A stretch of 64,000 bases of DNA, from NCBI GenBank assembly GCA_029204225.1, contig CM055095.1, forward strand, positions 42,187,723 to 42,251,722, written 5' to 3'. Under the pieces are notes generated by a model, which was not told where the DNA came from, searched no databases, and worked only from the letters and a program-made list of their open reading frames with translations. The translations under genes and the position numbers were made by a program. The stretch is from Diphasiastrum complanatum. Taxonomy: Eukaryota; Streptophyta; Lycopodiopsida; Lycopodiales; Lycopodiaceae. Below, piece by piece: positions 11,076 to 24,059 of this stretch. The stretch's first letter is position 1, and each line of letters opens with the position of its first letter.

Positions 11076-11104
11076 AAGGTTAAGAACTCATTCCTCAAAA
11101 AAGG

Positions 11105-12705
11105 GTCACCATAGACTAAGAGACATGGATACTTGTATAAATTAAGTCATTGTTTTTCTGCCTCTAGTTAGGTGTTCAGTACTTCTATTCATGCAAATAA
11201 AAGTTTACTTTGGCATTATAGACTTGGTCACTTGAATCATGCTATTGTACAACAAATGTCTAGACAACCTATTGTTCTTGATCTCGACTATCCTCGCGAC
11301 AAAGTCGAGTTACCTGTCTGTCAAGACTGTCTAGTTGGTAAATAGACTAGGAAACCATTTAAATCAAGCCATCAACATATTTCTAGAGGATTGTTAGACA
11401 TTGTACATTCAGACATTTGTGGCCCAATGAAAAATCCTTCGCTTAAGGATGCCAAGTATTTTATAACTTTTATTGATGAATTTTCCAGAAGGACTATGGT
11501 GTATTTTATAAAGAAGAAATCAAAAGCCTTCAACTGCTTCAAAATCTTCAAGGAGCATGCAGAAAAGGAGACTAGAAGTGGATGATACGTTGCTCTTTAG
11601 CAACAACACCAATTTGGTCAAGGATGCTAAGTAGATGTTGTTTTCAGAGTTCACATGACTGATCTGGACAAAGCTCACTTCTGTCTGGGCATTCAAATCC
11701 ACAGAGACAGAGCAAAATGACTAATTTACATCACTCAACAAATATATCTTCACAATGTTCTTAATAGATACAATCTAATGAATTGTAAACTAGCTCACTC
11801 ACCGATGGATCCAGACTTGCACTTGTCAAAGGACCAATTTTCTCAGACCAAGTAGGAAGAGGAGCAGATGAGAGAGTATCCTTATCGATCGATACTTGGA
11901 TCTCTCATGTACGCAACGGTCTACACAAGACCAGATATTTCTTTTGCAGTAAGCTCACTTAGCCAATATATGGCTAATATTGGCATTACTCATTGGAAGG
12001 CTCTCGTAAGAGTCATGAGATATATTTGAGCTACCATGGACCAGTGCATCTGCTATGGAGATGACAACGACAACAATCTTCATCAACTCAGTGGATATTC
12101 TGATGCAAGTTGGGTAGGAGATGTAGACAATCATAAGTCCACATCTGGATTTACATTATTCTTCAACGGCGGTCCTATCTCATGGAACAGTCGTAAGCAA
12201 ACCTCTATCGCACTTTCTTCTACAAAAGCAGAATACATTCTGTTTCTCAATCTATTAATGAAGCATTTTGGTTGAGAAATTTACTGTCAGACGTTAATCT
12301 GTATCAGTACAGGCCTACAATCTTATTCTGTGGTAATCAGAGTGCTATTGCCTTATTGTCCAATCCTAGATTTCACTCTAGGAGTAAGCACATTGAAATT
12401 AGATATCACTACATCACGGACAAAGTTCTCAACAAGGAGGTGAGCTTAACATACTGCAAAACACAAGACATGGTTGCAGATATTTTCACGAAAGCATTAA
12501 GTATTAATGCACACAACAAATTTTGTGCATTGCTTAGTCTGAAGATCAAGGCATTCACAAATCCAGATTAAGAGGGAGGTGTTGGATTTATCTCCTCTAC
12601 TCTCCCAAATTCCATTTTAATTTGCCTCCATTCATGCTGCATGTTTACTCACGTTGTCACACAGTCTGCATAAATACAAGTAAATTCTCACATGTGAATG
12701 TGTGC
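11105..12705 (+). mobile_element. Copia fossil (family B): integrase, RT/RNase H end and 3' LTR start
   Basis: Parts in order: integrase zinc and core region (WHY.LGHLNHAI, HSDICGPMKNPS, FIDEFSRRTMVYFIKKKS), the end of reverse transcriptase (SLMYATVYTRPDISFAVSSL), RNase H (GYSDASWVGDVDNHKSTSGF, ALSSTKAEYI, HIEIRYHYI, DIFTKAL), a polypurine tract AAGAGGGAGG at 12570-12579, and an LTR start TGTTGGATTTATCTCC at 12580. The minus-strand copy at 39005-42480 is a close relative, sharing the polypurine tract and the first ~120 bp of LTR. It is a broken fossil; no 5' LTR is seen. Confidence 0.9.
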
Positions 12706-12720
12706 AAACTGTCAAGATAT

Positions 12721-13121
12721 GGCGGAGACATATCAAGAAAGAAAAAAGATGGAGGATACATGCAAGAGAATGGTTATCACCCACATTATTGTTTGGTTGT
12801 TGTTATTTTTCAGAGATATCAAAGGTGGAAGCATGGAGGGATTCATTCATTGTGATTCTATGTTACATTCCATGTTGTTTTTTCATCTTGATATGTAAAA
12901 TTGATGTAAGAAATAGTGAAGCATCCAATATGGACACTATTATCTATATCAAGTATGAAAGTTATTTCATGGTGGAGACATATTAAGGAAGGACAAAGAT
13001 GGATGATACATGCAAGAAAATGGTTATCACTCACATTTATTGTTTGGTTGTTGTTATTTTTCAGAGATATCAAAGGTGGAAGCATGGAGGTTCATTTATT
13101 GTGATTCTATATTAAATTCCA
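12721..13121. repeat. Direct repeat of ~150 bp, copies 250 bp apart
   Basis: Copies at about 12721-12875 and 12971-13121 share TTGTTTGGTTGTTGTTATTT and TCAGAGATATCAAAGGTGGA with few changes. Between them lies ~95 bp of unrelated sequence. They follow the copia LTR start, but the repeat is not found in the other family B LTR. Confidence 0.85.
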
Positions 13122-13839
13122 TGTTCTCGTTGAGCTCTTTCCAAATTAAAAAAAAAAAATCTTAATATTGGTTTGGCGCACGTCCTTAGGGTTTGAGCCG
13201 GCTAAGGGCGCGCACCGAACCGATATTAGGGTTAATTTTTTGAAATATATATATTTTTTAGCTAAGGAATTTTCTGCGAATTTTGACTGCCTATAACTTT
13301 TTAATTGTAACTCGGAACTAGGTCATCTAGGATGCCCTTGTGAAGCTCTCATTGAGCTCTTTCTAGTGGCACCATGTTCGTCTTGATTGGAGCTACGATT
13401 AAGAAGTTAGATTGTTTTTTAAAAAAACCTGATTTCGATTCAACACACGGATGATGTGTTTGACCAATTAGATAGCACATCTGTGCATTGAACCAATATT
13501 AGGGTTTGAAAAGCTCTCACACCATCACCTGGAAATACAAAGGAGAAGTGAATGAGCACAAACTAGTGCATTTATGCCCGCCGGTTTCAAATGCCAGTTG
13601 CACATTTTTTCAAGGGCGTGGGACCTCTCTGAGCATTTTTCAAAGGGAAAAATGTGCAATATTATCACATTTGCTTATGGAAATTAAGGCTATATGTTAA
13701 CCATATAAGCTGGGTAGCGGGCAGTGTTGGAATCATTAAAAATGAGCATAGATGCTGCCGGAAGTTTTCTCTGTCTTGTTAATCTTTCTTTATAGTCAAA
13801 CTTCTTAAAGGGCCCATATTGAGCCCATATTTTTCCTAA
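13122..13839. other. No recognisable gene
   Basis: Repeat-like sequence with the phrase TGTGAAGCTCTCATTGAGCT, a style often seen in leaders of plant LTR elements. No coding similarity or termini could be fixed. Confidence 0.4.
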
Positions 13840-15013
13840 TGTAACAGTTTCGTCGAAATCCGTCGCGTTTAAAATCCGTTAGAGTCCGACAACAAGCCCA
13901 AAATCTGCAACCAGCCGGCAATGTGGGACATCGGACTCTGACGACCACCTCTGAAGACCAATAGGGACGCGACATTTAAAATTCATCGGAATCCGACATA
14001 TTTTGTTTTTTCCTTCGGATTTCGACATTTTTATTTCTTTTGAAATTTGATGGATTCTTTTTTTACATTGGAATCCGACAAATTTTTTATTTTTTATTTA
14101 TTTTTAAATGTGTCGGATTTCAAACTTGTTGAGATAATAGTGTATTAATAGTATTATATGTGATTCAAAAGGAAGATAAATGATGCTCATGAAATCCTAA
14201 ACCTTGAAATGTATAAAAAATATTACATTACCTGAACCTTGACTCTCTCTATCTCTCTCTCTTCATGCACACATGGATATCAATGAAGCCTTAAAAAATA
14301 GATGAAAGTGTCATGATAGTACTATGTGTGAAAATAAAGATGAAAGAAGGTTCATGCTGTACATAAGAGTGCTTAGAATTTAAACCCTAAAATCTACAAA
14401 GAACATAAAATTAAATCAAACCCTTCTATCTGTATTTTTCTTGCTCTCTCTGTCTCTCACACACATCCTTATCTTCCTCTCTCACTCTCTCACAATCATA
14501 CATCACAAAGACAACTAGTTGTTTACAAGGAAGATAGTATACAAGAAAAAGCTACATCAAAGAAAGAAATCTTAGTTACACATAATAAAACAAAAGAATC
14601 ATACTTGGATTGAGACAAATGAAATTGATAGAGTTGAGAAGAAGTGCCAAAAGCCGATCTTTAACAATCTCCTGCAAGAATAAAAATAAAAGAAATCTAA
14701 AAAATGATGTGACTTTGAGAATGGTCACGAATTTCAGATTCCGACATCCGCTTTTCACTTTTTTTTTTATTCACAGACAAGTGAGGCATCGATTAAAAAG
14801 TTGCAGTGTCTTGTTATGGGATGTCAGATTCCGACATATTTATTGTCCGTCGAAATCCGACAACCGTAAAATTTTTCGACAAAATTTTTGTTTTTTTTGT
14901 TTTTTTTTTTGTGTCAGATTTCGAGGTGTTATTATGTCGGATTTAGACGGATTATGAAATTTTTTTAAATTCGTTGGAACCTTGTGTCAAAAATCACGCA
15001 TTTTGTTGTTGTG
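13840..15013. mobile_element. CACTA-like DNA transposon relic with subterminal repeats
   Basis: The right end, read on the minus strand from 15013, begins CACAACAACAAAATGCGTG, close to the CACTACAAC... ends of plant CACTA elements. Both sides carry many copies of a short motif of the GTCGGATTCCGAC type (for example near 13850, 13985, 14070, 14110, 14735, 14825, 14845, 14930), as expected of subterminal transposase-binding repeats. No transposase and no intact left terminus were found, so it is non-autonomous or eroded. Confidence 0.45.
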
Positions 15014-16440
15014 ATTTTGTTGTACTTGGATCCACATGTGTGAAAGACATTGTGTTGTTGTTGTTGTGTACAGACATGGATAGTATTATATCAGATCTTA
15101 GTGATTATGATCAGATCTTCATGTATTTCCAAGTTCTAGCATGGTAGATACATGATTTCTAGCTTGTAGATGAATTTAGATGTACATCCAAATTTAGTCA
15201 AATATCTAATTATCTAGTCAGCATGTTTTGGATCTGATTATTTCACATTTTATTGTCATGGAGAAATTCTCTATTGGAGTATGCATCTAAGAGATTGGCA
15301 GCATCTGTGCTAACACAGAGAAAAATAAAAAGAGAAAAATAAAACTCTGTGGCATGTGTTTTGTAAGTCCACGTATGAATGTCTGTTAATAAACTTTCGT
15401 TGTGGCATGTGTTTTGTAAGCCCATGAGTAGAAGCCTAAATAATAATAAAATAGCTTAAACTTAGATTTAGAACTTAGACTTAAGAAACTTAAGATTAGA
15501 AATATTTTGTCTTAAGTTTTACTGAGTTAAGAAACTTTGAAATTCTAAATCCTAAGTCAGAAGTTTTAGAAAGGCTAGAAATAGATTAGTCCTATAAGTT
15601 AGTGGATACTTATGGAAGAGCCTGTAGAACAACTGATCAAATAAATTTTGATTCTACTAACAAGGCACACAATTTACTTGACAAAAGATAAGAAACAAAC
15701 ACAAACTCAAAACATTTTTATTCGTGATCAACCTCGAAGGATTTGCAAACTTTGTCTTGCAGTCAACTCGAAAGATTCGCGAAATAGTTACTAGTAGAAG
15801 CTCGTGGCTTTCTTGTTGAAGCTCGAAAGATTCGCAAACAGAACCTGTTATGAAAATATTCTGTTTCACGTTCGAACCTCAGATGTCGTAAAATTGTCAC
15901 AAACAATTCGGAAATGTTTTGGAATCTACTTCAGGCTCAGAGATTGTCGTCTGTCATGAACAATTCACAAAACATGAAGCTGAGATGAAGAGATAAACTG
16001 TCGCAAAATATTTGCAAACATAAATTATTCGACCCTTGAAAATGAAGCATCTATTTGAATATTAAACAGTTAGATCTACTATTACAGAATTGAAAGGCCA
16101 AAAGACCTGTCCTGTAGCAATATAAATACATGTACACTACTCGTCGTAAGTAACTCATTCAATCAGAGACACAACAGTGAGATAAGACAACAAAAGATCT
16201 ATATTGAGTCGGATTCAGAATTATAAATTCATATTTGATCAATAGTTTCTAATTGTCTAAAAGTATCTTAAGTTGTCTCTTGCCTCTGCATATAATTTTC
16301 GCACGCATATTCAATAGGAACTAATACTATTCTATTAGTATATAGATCAGATATAATTCCAATTGAAGACACTGATATTAGTTTGATTTATTCAAACTTT
16401 CATCGTGTTCTCTGTGGAAAAATAATTATCATTTTTCCTA
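15014..16440. other. No gene; LTR-like texture around 15650-16440
   Basis: No coding match. From about 15650 there are repeated TTCGCGAA-type words, a TATAAATACA element near 16120 and a following transcribed-leader style, resembling the LTR at 41977-42480. I could not define ends, so no element is called. Confidence 0.35.
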
Positions 16441-17985
16441 CAGATCCACTTTGCCATAAAAGGAGAGGTATTTGCCTTGTAAACAAGAGAGGTATTTTTC
16501 TTGTAAACAACACTTTGAGATTATGCTAAATTGCTCTCCATTTGAGAAGTCATTCTATTTCTCTATGTTCCCATTGGAGGTGCATAGCTTGAGGGAAGGT
16601 GCTTGGGCCTCCTCTTGCCTCCTTTCATTGGTTTTTTATTGTGGCATGTTTTTATTCGCTTTATACTTATTTTAGCTGCAATCTATCATTCTCAATCCCT
16701 TTGGGTGTTAATCTAGGATTTAGTTTAATCACCTTGCTAGTTGGGTAAGCCTTAGTAAGATTTTGTATTTTGTCATCTTAGATAGTTTCATTTCCATTTC
16801 GAGCACTAGTTGGATAAGCCTTAGTGCTTCCATCATTGTTTTTATTTTCGCATTTCCGTTTAAAGCTTAGTAGGAACTTAGAGAGTGGACGATCCTCCCT
16901 ATACTACATTGTATCGTAAGTAGATCTAGCCAACATACACAAATCAGATTTACTTTCAACATTGGCGTCGTTGTGCTTTCTAAGTATTTTTTATCTAGCT
17001 TCTTTTTCTTTTGGTTTTTTTTCGCCTCCGTGTTGTGTGTTTGCTTGTTTGCTTGCTTTCTATCTTCCAACCACAACATGACTCTTCTCTCCAGGTCCTA
17101 CACGAGCTATGGAGCAACTTATCAGGCCGGGGGGGGGGGGGGGGGGGGGAGCAACAAAAGTGTCAACTTGGGCATTTTCTTTGAAAAGAGATGACCCAAG
17201 TGACATTTTTTACAACCAAACAGGTATATCAAAATTCACCGGTCTACAGCCCTAACAGATTCTGATCTTTCATTTTATCACCTCCACGAATTTTGACCAT
17301 GGTCAGATTATGAGAAAATAGCCTGATATATTATCAAAATCTCTTATTTCTCACCCAAATCTTTGTTTTAGAATTCGCCGACTTCACTGAGGCTAGATCT
17401 AATCAAGATCAGTGCTCCAACGGCTCCGCAAATTTTATCTCAGAGATTTTACTTGTTTTCTGTTTAAAAGTCATTTTTTTTCCATATTTGTCAATAAAAC
17501 CTCTATATTAGAAATCGCCATCCAGCCTACAAAATCGTCCTCAATGAGCATGAATTCTTTGTCCCACCTGCAAATTCTAACGGTACAAAATTTTGTAAAA
17601 ATATAAAAAAATTAATATTCTAGTAGACAACAGTCCCTGTCAGAATTTGCGAGTTTTACAGTTCAATTTATTTGTCTTTTCACGATTTCTCAGCCTGTCT
17701 GTGAATTCTATTACAACCATAAAGACCAGTTTTTTGTCCCACACTCTCCATTCTATAAGCAAACTATTTTTTTGTCCTTTTTGCCAAGTATAGTACTGAC
17801 TTGATCCTCTGTATTGTTACTCTCATCCACACTCTACATCATGTCTCATAATTGTGCTGAATCTTCCAACCCCCCACGACTAGAGTGCACGAATCGATGC
17901 ACCAAAGTACGATGGAGAATCTGACCCCGTCCTTTTTTCTCCAAGACTTTGACAATGCATGCCGTTTCTATGGAGATACCTCAGA
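16441..17985 (+). mobile_element. Ty3/gypsy-like 5' region: LTR end, primer site, leader, gag start
   Basis: The stretch ending ...TTTCAACA at 16961 is followed by TTGGCGTCGTTGTG, which resembles the TTGGCGCCGTTG primer site of Athila/Tat-type plant gypsy elements. Just upstream is the GAGAGTGGACGATCCTCCC phrase usual near such LTR ends. After a ~900-bp leader the plus strand reads APKYDGESDPVLFLQDFD, a gag-like start. The LTR's left end is undefined. It is broken and meets a copia fossil at about 17985. Confidence 0.45.
17129..17149. repeat. Homopolymer of 21 G
   Basis: Uninterrupted run of 21 guanines inside the gypsy leader. It could form a G-quadruplex, or its length could be an assembly or sequencing artefact. 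Confidence 0.95.
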
Positions 17986-20088
17986 CTTTGTCACCTGCAA
18001 AATTCGAGTCACTAAAGACATGCAAATCAATGACATCTCCTCTATAGAGAATTTCATGTTCTAGATTACTCGAGATGTATCTCAAGATCCTTTTAGCATT
18101 TTTCCAATGTATAACTAAGGCCTTGCATATATTGACTTAGGCTACACACACTAAAGCATAGATTAGGCCTAGTTATGGAGATCCACACTAAGGATTGCCT
18201 ATAAAGAGTGATGTCCATAAAGGACGCTTCATCACTTTTATTTAGCACTTTTGCATTTTGCTCCATTGGTGTTTCTACATGCTTGCAATCTTGCATCTTG
18301 AATCTATTGAGCAAACTTTGAGCATACTTAGTTTCACTAATAAAGATGAAATATGAACCTCTAAGTACTTCTATGCCCAATATAAAGTGAAGTTGACCAA
18401 GATCTACCATCTTTAATTCTAGTGATATATTTTTCTTGGTTTTCCCAATACCATCAATGTTATCATCACTAAGGATGATGTCATCTACATAAATCAATAA
18501 AGGTACAATGCCATTTACATCATAAATTATGTACAACGTTGGATCATATTCACTTTGAGTGAATCCAATAGAAACTCAGAAATCATGAAGACTTGAATTC
18601 CAAGACATTGATGCTTGCCTCAAACCATATAAGCTCCTTTGAAGATGACATACTTTACCTTCCATCTCGAACTTGATGAAGCCTTGGGGCTGCTCCATGA
18701 AGATATCTTCTTCCAAATAACCATTTAAGAATGCATTAGAAACATCCATTTAAAAGAGCATCCAACCAAAATGTGAAGCAAGTGCAAAGTAACCTTATTG
18801 TGACCATCTTGGCCACGGGTACAAAGGTTTCTTCAAAATCTATGCCCTTTGCTTGAGCATATTCTTTGGCAACTAAATTTGACTTGTGTTTGCTTATACT
18901 TCCATCAAGATTGAGTTTTAGCTTAGAAACCCATTTACCTCCAATCACATTCTTAAGATTAGATACTGAAGCTGGAAGACTAAGTTCACAGGAGAGAAGT
19001 ACGTACACATGAAGGTTCTTCAAAACTTGAATTAAATACAAAGGATGAAGATGGATTACCCTCAGCTTGCTTCCCCTTGTCTTGGTATGTGAGCCTCAAT
19101 GGCTCCATTCTTATCCTTGATGATCTTCTTGGAGTTATTGGTTCACTTGGCTCTAGCTCCTCCTCAAGATCTATGGCATCTTGATCATCGGCTACCTCCC
19201 TCTTGATAGGTGATTTGGTTGAATCATCAACAAGTTTATGCATCTTATCCTCATAAAAAATGATATCTTTAGAAACCACAAACTTGTTTGAAGATGAAAT
19301 GTATACCTTATATCCCTTGCTTGCTTTGCCATACCCGAGCATGATACCTATGATTGATGATGGATCTTCCTTGGTCCTTGTCTCCAAAGGTGTATGCACA
19401 TAGCAAATGCATCCAAACACCTTTAAGTCCTTGAGAATTGGCTTCTTCCCATACAAGACTTCGAATGGTGTTTTGCCTTCAATAGAGCTACATGGAACTC
19501 TATTCATCAAATGGTTAGCACAAGTGAGAGCTTCTCCCCAAAAAGATTCTGGTAAACATGCATCAATCCTTAAGGCTTTAGAACATTCACACAATGTCTT
19601 ATTCCTCCTCTTGGCTATCCCATTTTGTTGAGGGGTGTAGGGACAAGATTATTCTTTTTTAATCCCTTCTTGATCACAAAAATCTTTAAATGCATTGGAG
19701 ATATTTTCTCCACCATCATCACTTCTAAAACTTTTGATCTTGTAATCAAGATGCTTCTCAACAAATGCTTTGAACTTAAGAAAGCTTTTAAATACTTGTG
19801 CTTTAGATGAAAGTAAAAATACCCAACAAAACTTTGAGTAGTCATCTATGAATGTAACAAACATGGTGGCACCTCCATTGGACATTGTACTTGCAAAGTG
19901 TACATCCTAATGGATCAACTCAAATTAATGAGTTGTCTTTGTGATTGAACTTGAGAAGGGCTTCTTATGTGCTTTTGAGAGAACACATGCTTCACACATT
20001 TTTTCTTCTTTTTCCAAGGATCTTAGAAGTCCTAAGGCAAGCTTCTTTTTTCACATGACCTCCATGGATTTTGAGTTGATGTGACCAA
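17986..20088 (-). mobile_element. Copia fossil (family C): integrase to RNase H
   Basis: Minus-strand parts in order: integrase from LGHINSKSMEVM at the right edge, MCEACVLSKAHKKPF, FIDDYSKFCWVFLLSSKA, RSDDGGENISNAFKDF, NGIAKRRNKTLCECSKALRI; the hinge with DPSSIIGIMLGYGKASKGYK; reverse transcriptase ([48 protein letters not shown]); and the start of RNase H (FSDSNFAGD). No LTR was seen. The right edge is interrupted by the LTR at 20089. It is broken, with several breaks. Confidence 0.9.
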
Positions 20089-20774
20089 TGTGAAAAATAG
20101 CCTATTTTGGCAAATCTAGCCATGTAGAACTTTGTAAATATTGTGTATAATTGGGTTTGACACATGGAAGGTCAAGATGACACATGGCAAACCCACTCCT
20201 AATATAGGTTAGGTCAAGTCAAGAGAGTTGGTCATGTCTATTTGGTGGTCATCCCTACTTTATAGGATAGTACACCTAAGTTTAAGGTGAAAAATTGACC
20301 TACTAGCTACCTACCAAGCATAACTCTACGATCTAGGTTAGGGTTTCATTTTAGGGCAAGAAGAGTGAGTTAACTTCCTTATTACATGCTGGAAATCCAC
20401 CTAACTTCAAGAAGGAAGTCAAATTTGCTATGTTTCCAAGCTCCCATAGTGAGAAGATAGAATATGTTTGGAGCTCATTGGTAATCTCAAGCTAGTTCAC
20501 TATGTACATTGAGTTTTTGTGATCCAAATACAACCAAATCAATTTCCACTTGTTTCTTAGCTTGGAGGCCGTACTACAACTTGTATTACACATGTGTGGG
20601 CTCAGATTGCAATGTTGATCAATGCTTTTGATTGTTAATACTTGTTGTTTGTCAAATTGCCAATCTAGATCAACTTTTTGATGACTAGTTTTTTGGTAGA
20701 TTGTTAAGCAAGCATCCAATCACTCTTGTGGATCTGTAGATCCATTTATGGTCCTAAAATATAGTACTTTCACA
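20089..20774 (+). repeat. Putative LTR (family F) inserted in copia C
   Basis: It starts TGTGAAAAATAGCC at the point where the family C integrase reading ends and finishes CTTTCACA, followed by TGGTATCAAAGA, close to the initiator-Met primer site TGGTATCAGAGC. These give TG...CA ends over 686 bp. No second copy of this LTR was found, so the call rests on ends, primer-like site and position. Confidence 0.45.
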
Positions 20775-21267
20775 TGGTATCAAAGACAAGTACAGGAGAA
20801 TAAGATATTGATCTAATGCAAATCCATTTTTAGCAAGTTTTGGTGCTAAAGGCTAGTATTGAGAAGGCAAGCTAGAATCTTGATTGGTGAGGAGATTTGA
20901 TGTCAAACTTGGTAGGGGTCCAAGTATGTACTGTCCACATGTGTGGGCACCTCTAAAACTACATTTAATGCATGGTATTCATTTGATCCAAAGAAATTCA
21001 ATTTGTGAGCTTTTGATGTAATTTTTGGTGGAAATCTTAGGATAAGCTACCAAGATTGAGTGCCATTGACTAGATTTGACATAGGGTCATGAGGAGATAA
21101 AGATCAAAGAAGATCTATCTTGTATATGGTGATAGATCATGTCATCATCTTTGGGGGCCCATTAGTCATCTTCTAAACCTGAATATGATTTATTTCTGAT
21201 GTTAAGATTAGGTCTTACAATTGTATATAGATACATTATTGTTTTCAAGGCTAGATTTGAGGAGGAG
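20775..21267 (+). other. Non-coding stretch between two LTR-like units
   Basis: It runs from the primer-like site of the F unit to a polypurine tract (TTTGAGGAGGAG) just before 21268. No protein match. It may be a short non-autonomous LTR-element interior or two element edges joined. Confidence 0.35.
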
Positions 21268-24022
21268 TGTGAAAATTATCGAGCCGTATTTCTTTTACGA
21301 ACCCTTTGAGTGCTTTTAAGCAACTTTATCTTTGTACTCACTTATCAGTTGAATATACAGTTTGTTGAGAGCAATTATGTTGTCTTGTCTTGTTGCACTT
21401 GACGTTGTGCTGTGGTGATTGATTCGGTCGGGTGTTTAAATTGTTTTCTTAACTTGGTATCAGAGCCCTTGGTGGCTACAATCACCGGAAAAGAATAGAG
21501 AGCTGCAAATTCATGACGGTTTGTTGGCTAGGAAGCACAAAACCGAGTCTGTGGAGATTCGTGGAATAGCTCAAAACTGTAAGAAGATTCAGAGGCAGGG
21601 GATTGTCAACTGAAACGAGAAGCTAAACGGAAGCATAGAGCTCCGTAGAAAGGCTGCCTAGTGTGGATTCAATTTGAAGCCAATTGAAGATCTGTTTGAA
21701 GCAGATGATTGCTAACTGTAGAGCAACCTGAGTGCAGTAGAAGGCTGCAAAAAGTTAGCTCATAAAAAACCTGAGCATAGCCCAAGAAGTCTCTCTTCTT
21801 TCATAGTTGGGATTTCAGTAAGAAACATTGAAGATGTTTCTCCATTTACAAGTTTTTTCAGAGTTGTGAAGAGCTAGATGTGGGTGCCCTAGCAGTGCAA
21901 CCCTGCTTGTAAGAAGCCGTGGGTAGCCGTGACCTCTAGAAGATGTTGGAGCAGTCTGAATCTACATCAAAAGCATAACCCCAACAGGAACTCGTGATAG
22001 AGAGGGTGAAGAGAGCCGCGGAGAGCTCGGGACAGTCGCGCGCGTCCAATCATAAGGATGCATAGCGCTTGCAGGGCGCTGGTGCATGGAGGAGCAAGTT
22101 CTGTAGCTCAAAGTTGTTGAGGATCATCGAATCAGCCCAAACTGTGAGCAACGGCCACGATGAAATACTTGGGAATAGTTGCAGGCCTTTGGATGGTGAA
22201 CTACCATTGGATGGTGTGAAGAGGGCCTAAAGGGGCCTGAAGGGCAAAGGCACCCTTATTTTCATTAAAAATTTTCAAACTGAAAAAATTGTTGGGTCCC
22301 AAGTTTTTTGACAGGTGAAGTTTCTTCACACTGAAGAAACAGTTCAAAAACCCAAATTGTCCTTATTTTCACCTCCTTTAGCCTATTTTGGCCAAACGAA
22401 AGGCGATAGCCTCCAAACGAAGGGCACCCTGACTGTACCTGCAAGTACAGTATGCCAGAACATAGTGATTGCCACAGAAGAGGTACAAAAAGAAAGCGGA
22501 CATAGAGGTGGTAAAAGTGAAACAAAAAGACAACATTGTCGATAATGATGGAGAAGATGACAAGACAAGTGTCTTCTCATCGGCATTGGCATTCCAGGTT
22601 GATGATGGTGCCAGATGGTTCATAGATTCAGGTGACACAAGGCATATGACTGGGAAATGTGATTGGTTTGAGAAATTCTCACCAATCCATGATGGGGATA
22701 GGGTCACTCATGCCATTGGGGAAGAATGCCAAATACAAGGTGGGCAATGTACCTGTGCAGTTTTCTGATGGTAAAATCAAGAATATCCCTAATGTGTTTT
22801 ATGTTCCTGGACTCAAAAAGAGTTTGCTTTCTGTTGGAGTAATGGCAAATCAACATCTTAAGGTTGAATTTGTCAAGGATGGATGCCTTATGAGGGATAT
22901 GAACCACAATCATAAAGTGGTGGCGAAAGATTAAAGAGATAGTAACTATGGCCTTTATAAATTGGATGCTGCAAAACCAGGAGCATATGGTTTGGCTATC
23001 TCAACAACATCTCAATCTGAGTTGTGGCATAGAAGACTTGGTCACTTGAACTATGGGAGCTTGAGATTGATGGCGAAGCTGAAGATGGTAATAGGGTTAC
23101 CAGCATTGCAGGATGATCATCACGCAATATGTGAAGGATGCGTCATGGGAAAGCATCACAAGGAGACATTCAAGAAAGGTGGAGCTGCAAGAGCTAAGAA
23201 ACCGTTGGAACTTATTCACAGCGACTTGTGCGGCCCAATGAAGACCATGTCATTGGGAAAAACATATTATTTTATGATTTCATAGATGATTACTCTAGAA
23301 GGACATGGATTTATTTCTTGAAGAATAAATCTGATGCTTTTGCTCGCTTCAAGGACTTCAAGACTTTGGTAGAGAACCAACTGGATGCACGGATCAAAGT
23401 TCTAAGATCTGATAGAGGGGACGAATACAAATTTGATGATTTTGAGGACTTTTGAAAAGAACACAACATCAAAAGACGATTCACACAATCACACACTCTG
23501 CATAGTAATGGTGTAGCTGAAAGGAAAAACATGACTATTATGGAGAGTGCACGCTCCATGATGAAGCAAATAGGCTTGACTGATTCACTTTGGTCGGAAG
23601 CATGCAGTGTGGCAACGTTCTTGCAAAACAGGAGCCCTATAGTTGCGGTTCCAAATGTGACTCCCGAAGAAGCATTTACATGAATAAAACCAAAAATCGA
23701 CAAGTTTCGTGTCATTGGATGTAGGGCCTATGTACATGTGCCAAAGGAAGAGTGAAAGAAATTTGATGTCAAAGCAATCAAGTGTATCTTCATCGATTAT
23801 GACGAGAGGACAAAGGTGTACAGGTGTTTTGATCCTGTAATGAACAAGATTCACATAAGTAAAGATGTGATCTTTGATGAGATGCATAGATATGAAGATG
23901 AAGACCATGCAAGTGGTGAAAGCATCAAAAGACCTCCCACAACTTTGGAAGAAGAAGATGAAGAAGATGCTCCACATGATGATGCACATGAAGATGAGAG
24001 TCGAGAGAAAGTTTATAGTTAA
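21268..24022 (+). mobile_element. Copia fossil (family E): LTR, primer site, protease, integrase
   Basis: A short LTR-like unit (21268-21454, starting TGTGAAAATTATCG) lies between a polypurine tract on its left and a perfect initiator-Met primer site TGGTATCAGAGC at 21455-21466. After a leader come protease (RWFIDSGDTRHMTGKCDWF), the protease-integrase link (VFYVPGLKKSLLSVGVM), integrase (LWHRRLGHLNYGSLRLMAK, CEGCVMGKHH, HSDLCGPM, IDDYSRRTWIYFLKNKSDA, RSDRGDEYKFDDFEDF) and an acidic hinge ending near 24022. No RT or RNase H part is seen before unrelated sequence begins. It is broken, with several breaks. Confidence 0.85.
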
Positions 24023-24059
24023 CACTAACTTAACATAACAGAGATACAATAGGCACTGA

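Noticed and set aside
15650-16440. Copia LTR related to the one at 41977
   Set aside because: Shared style (TTCGCGAA words, TATA-like box) but no clear base-by-base match or ends.
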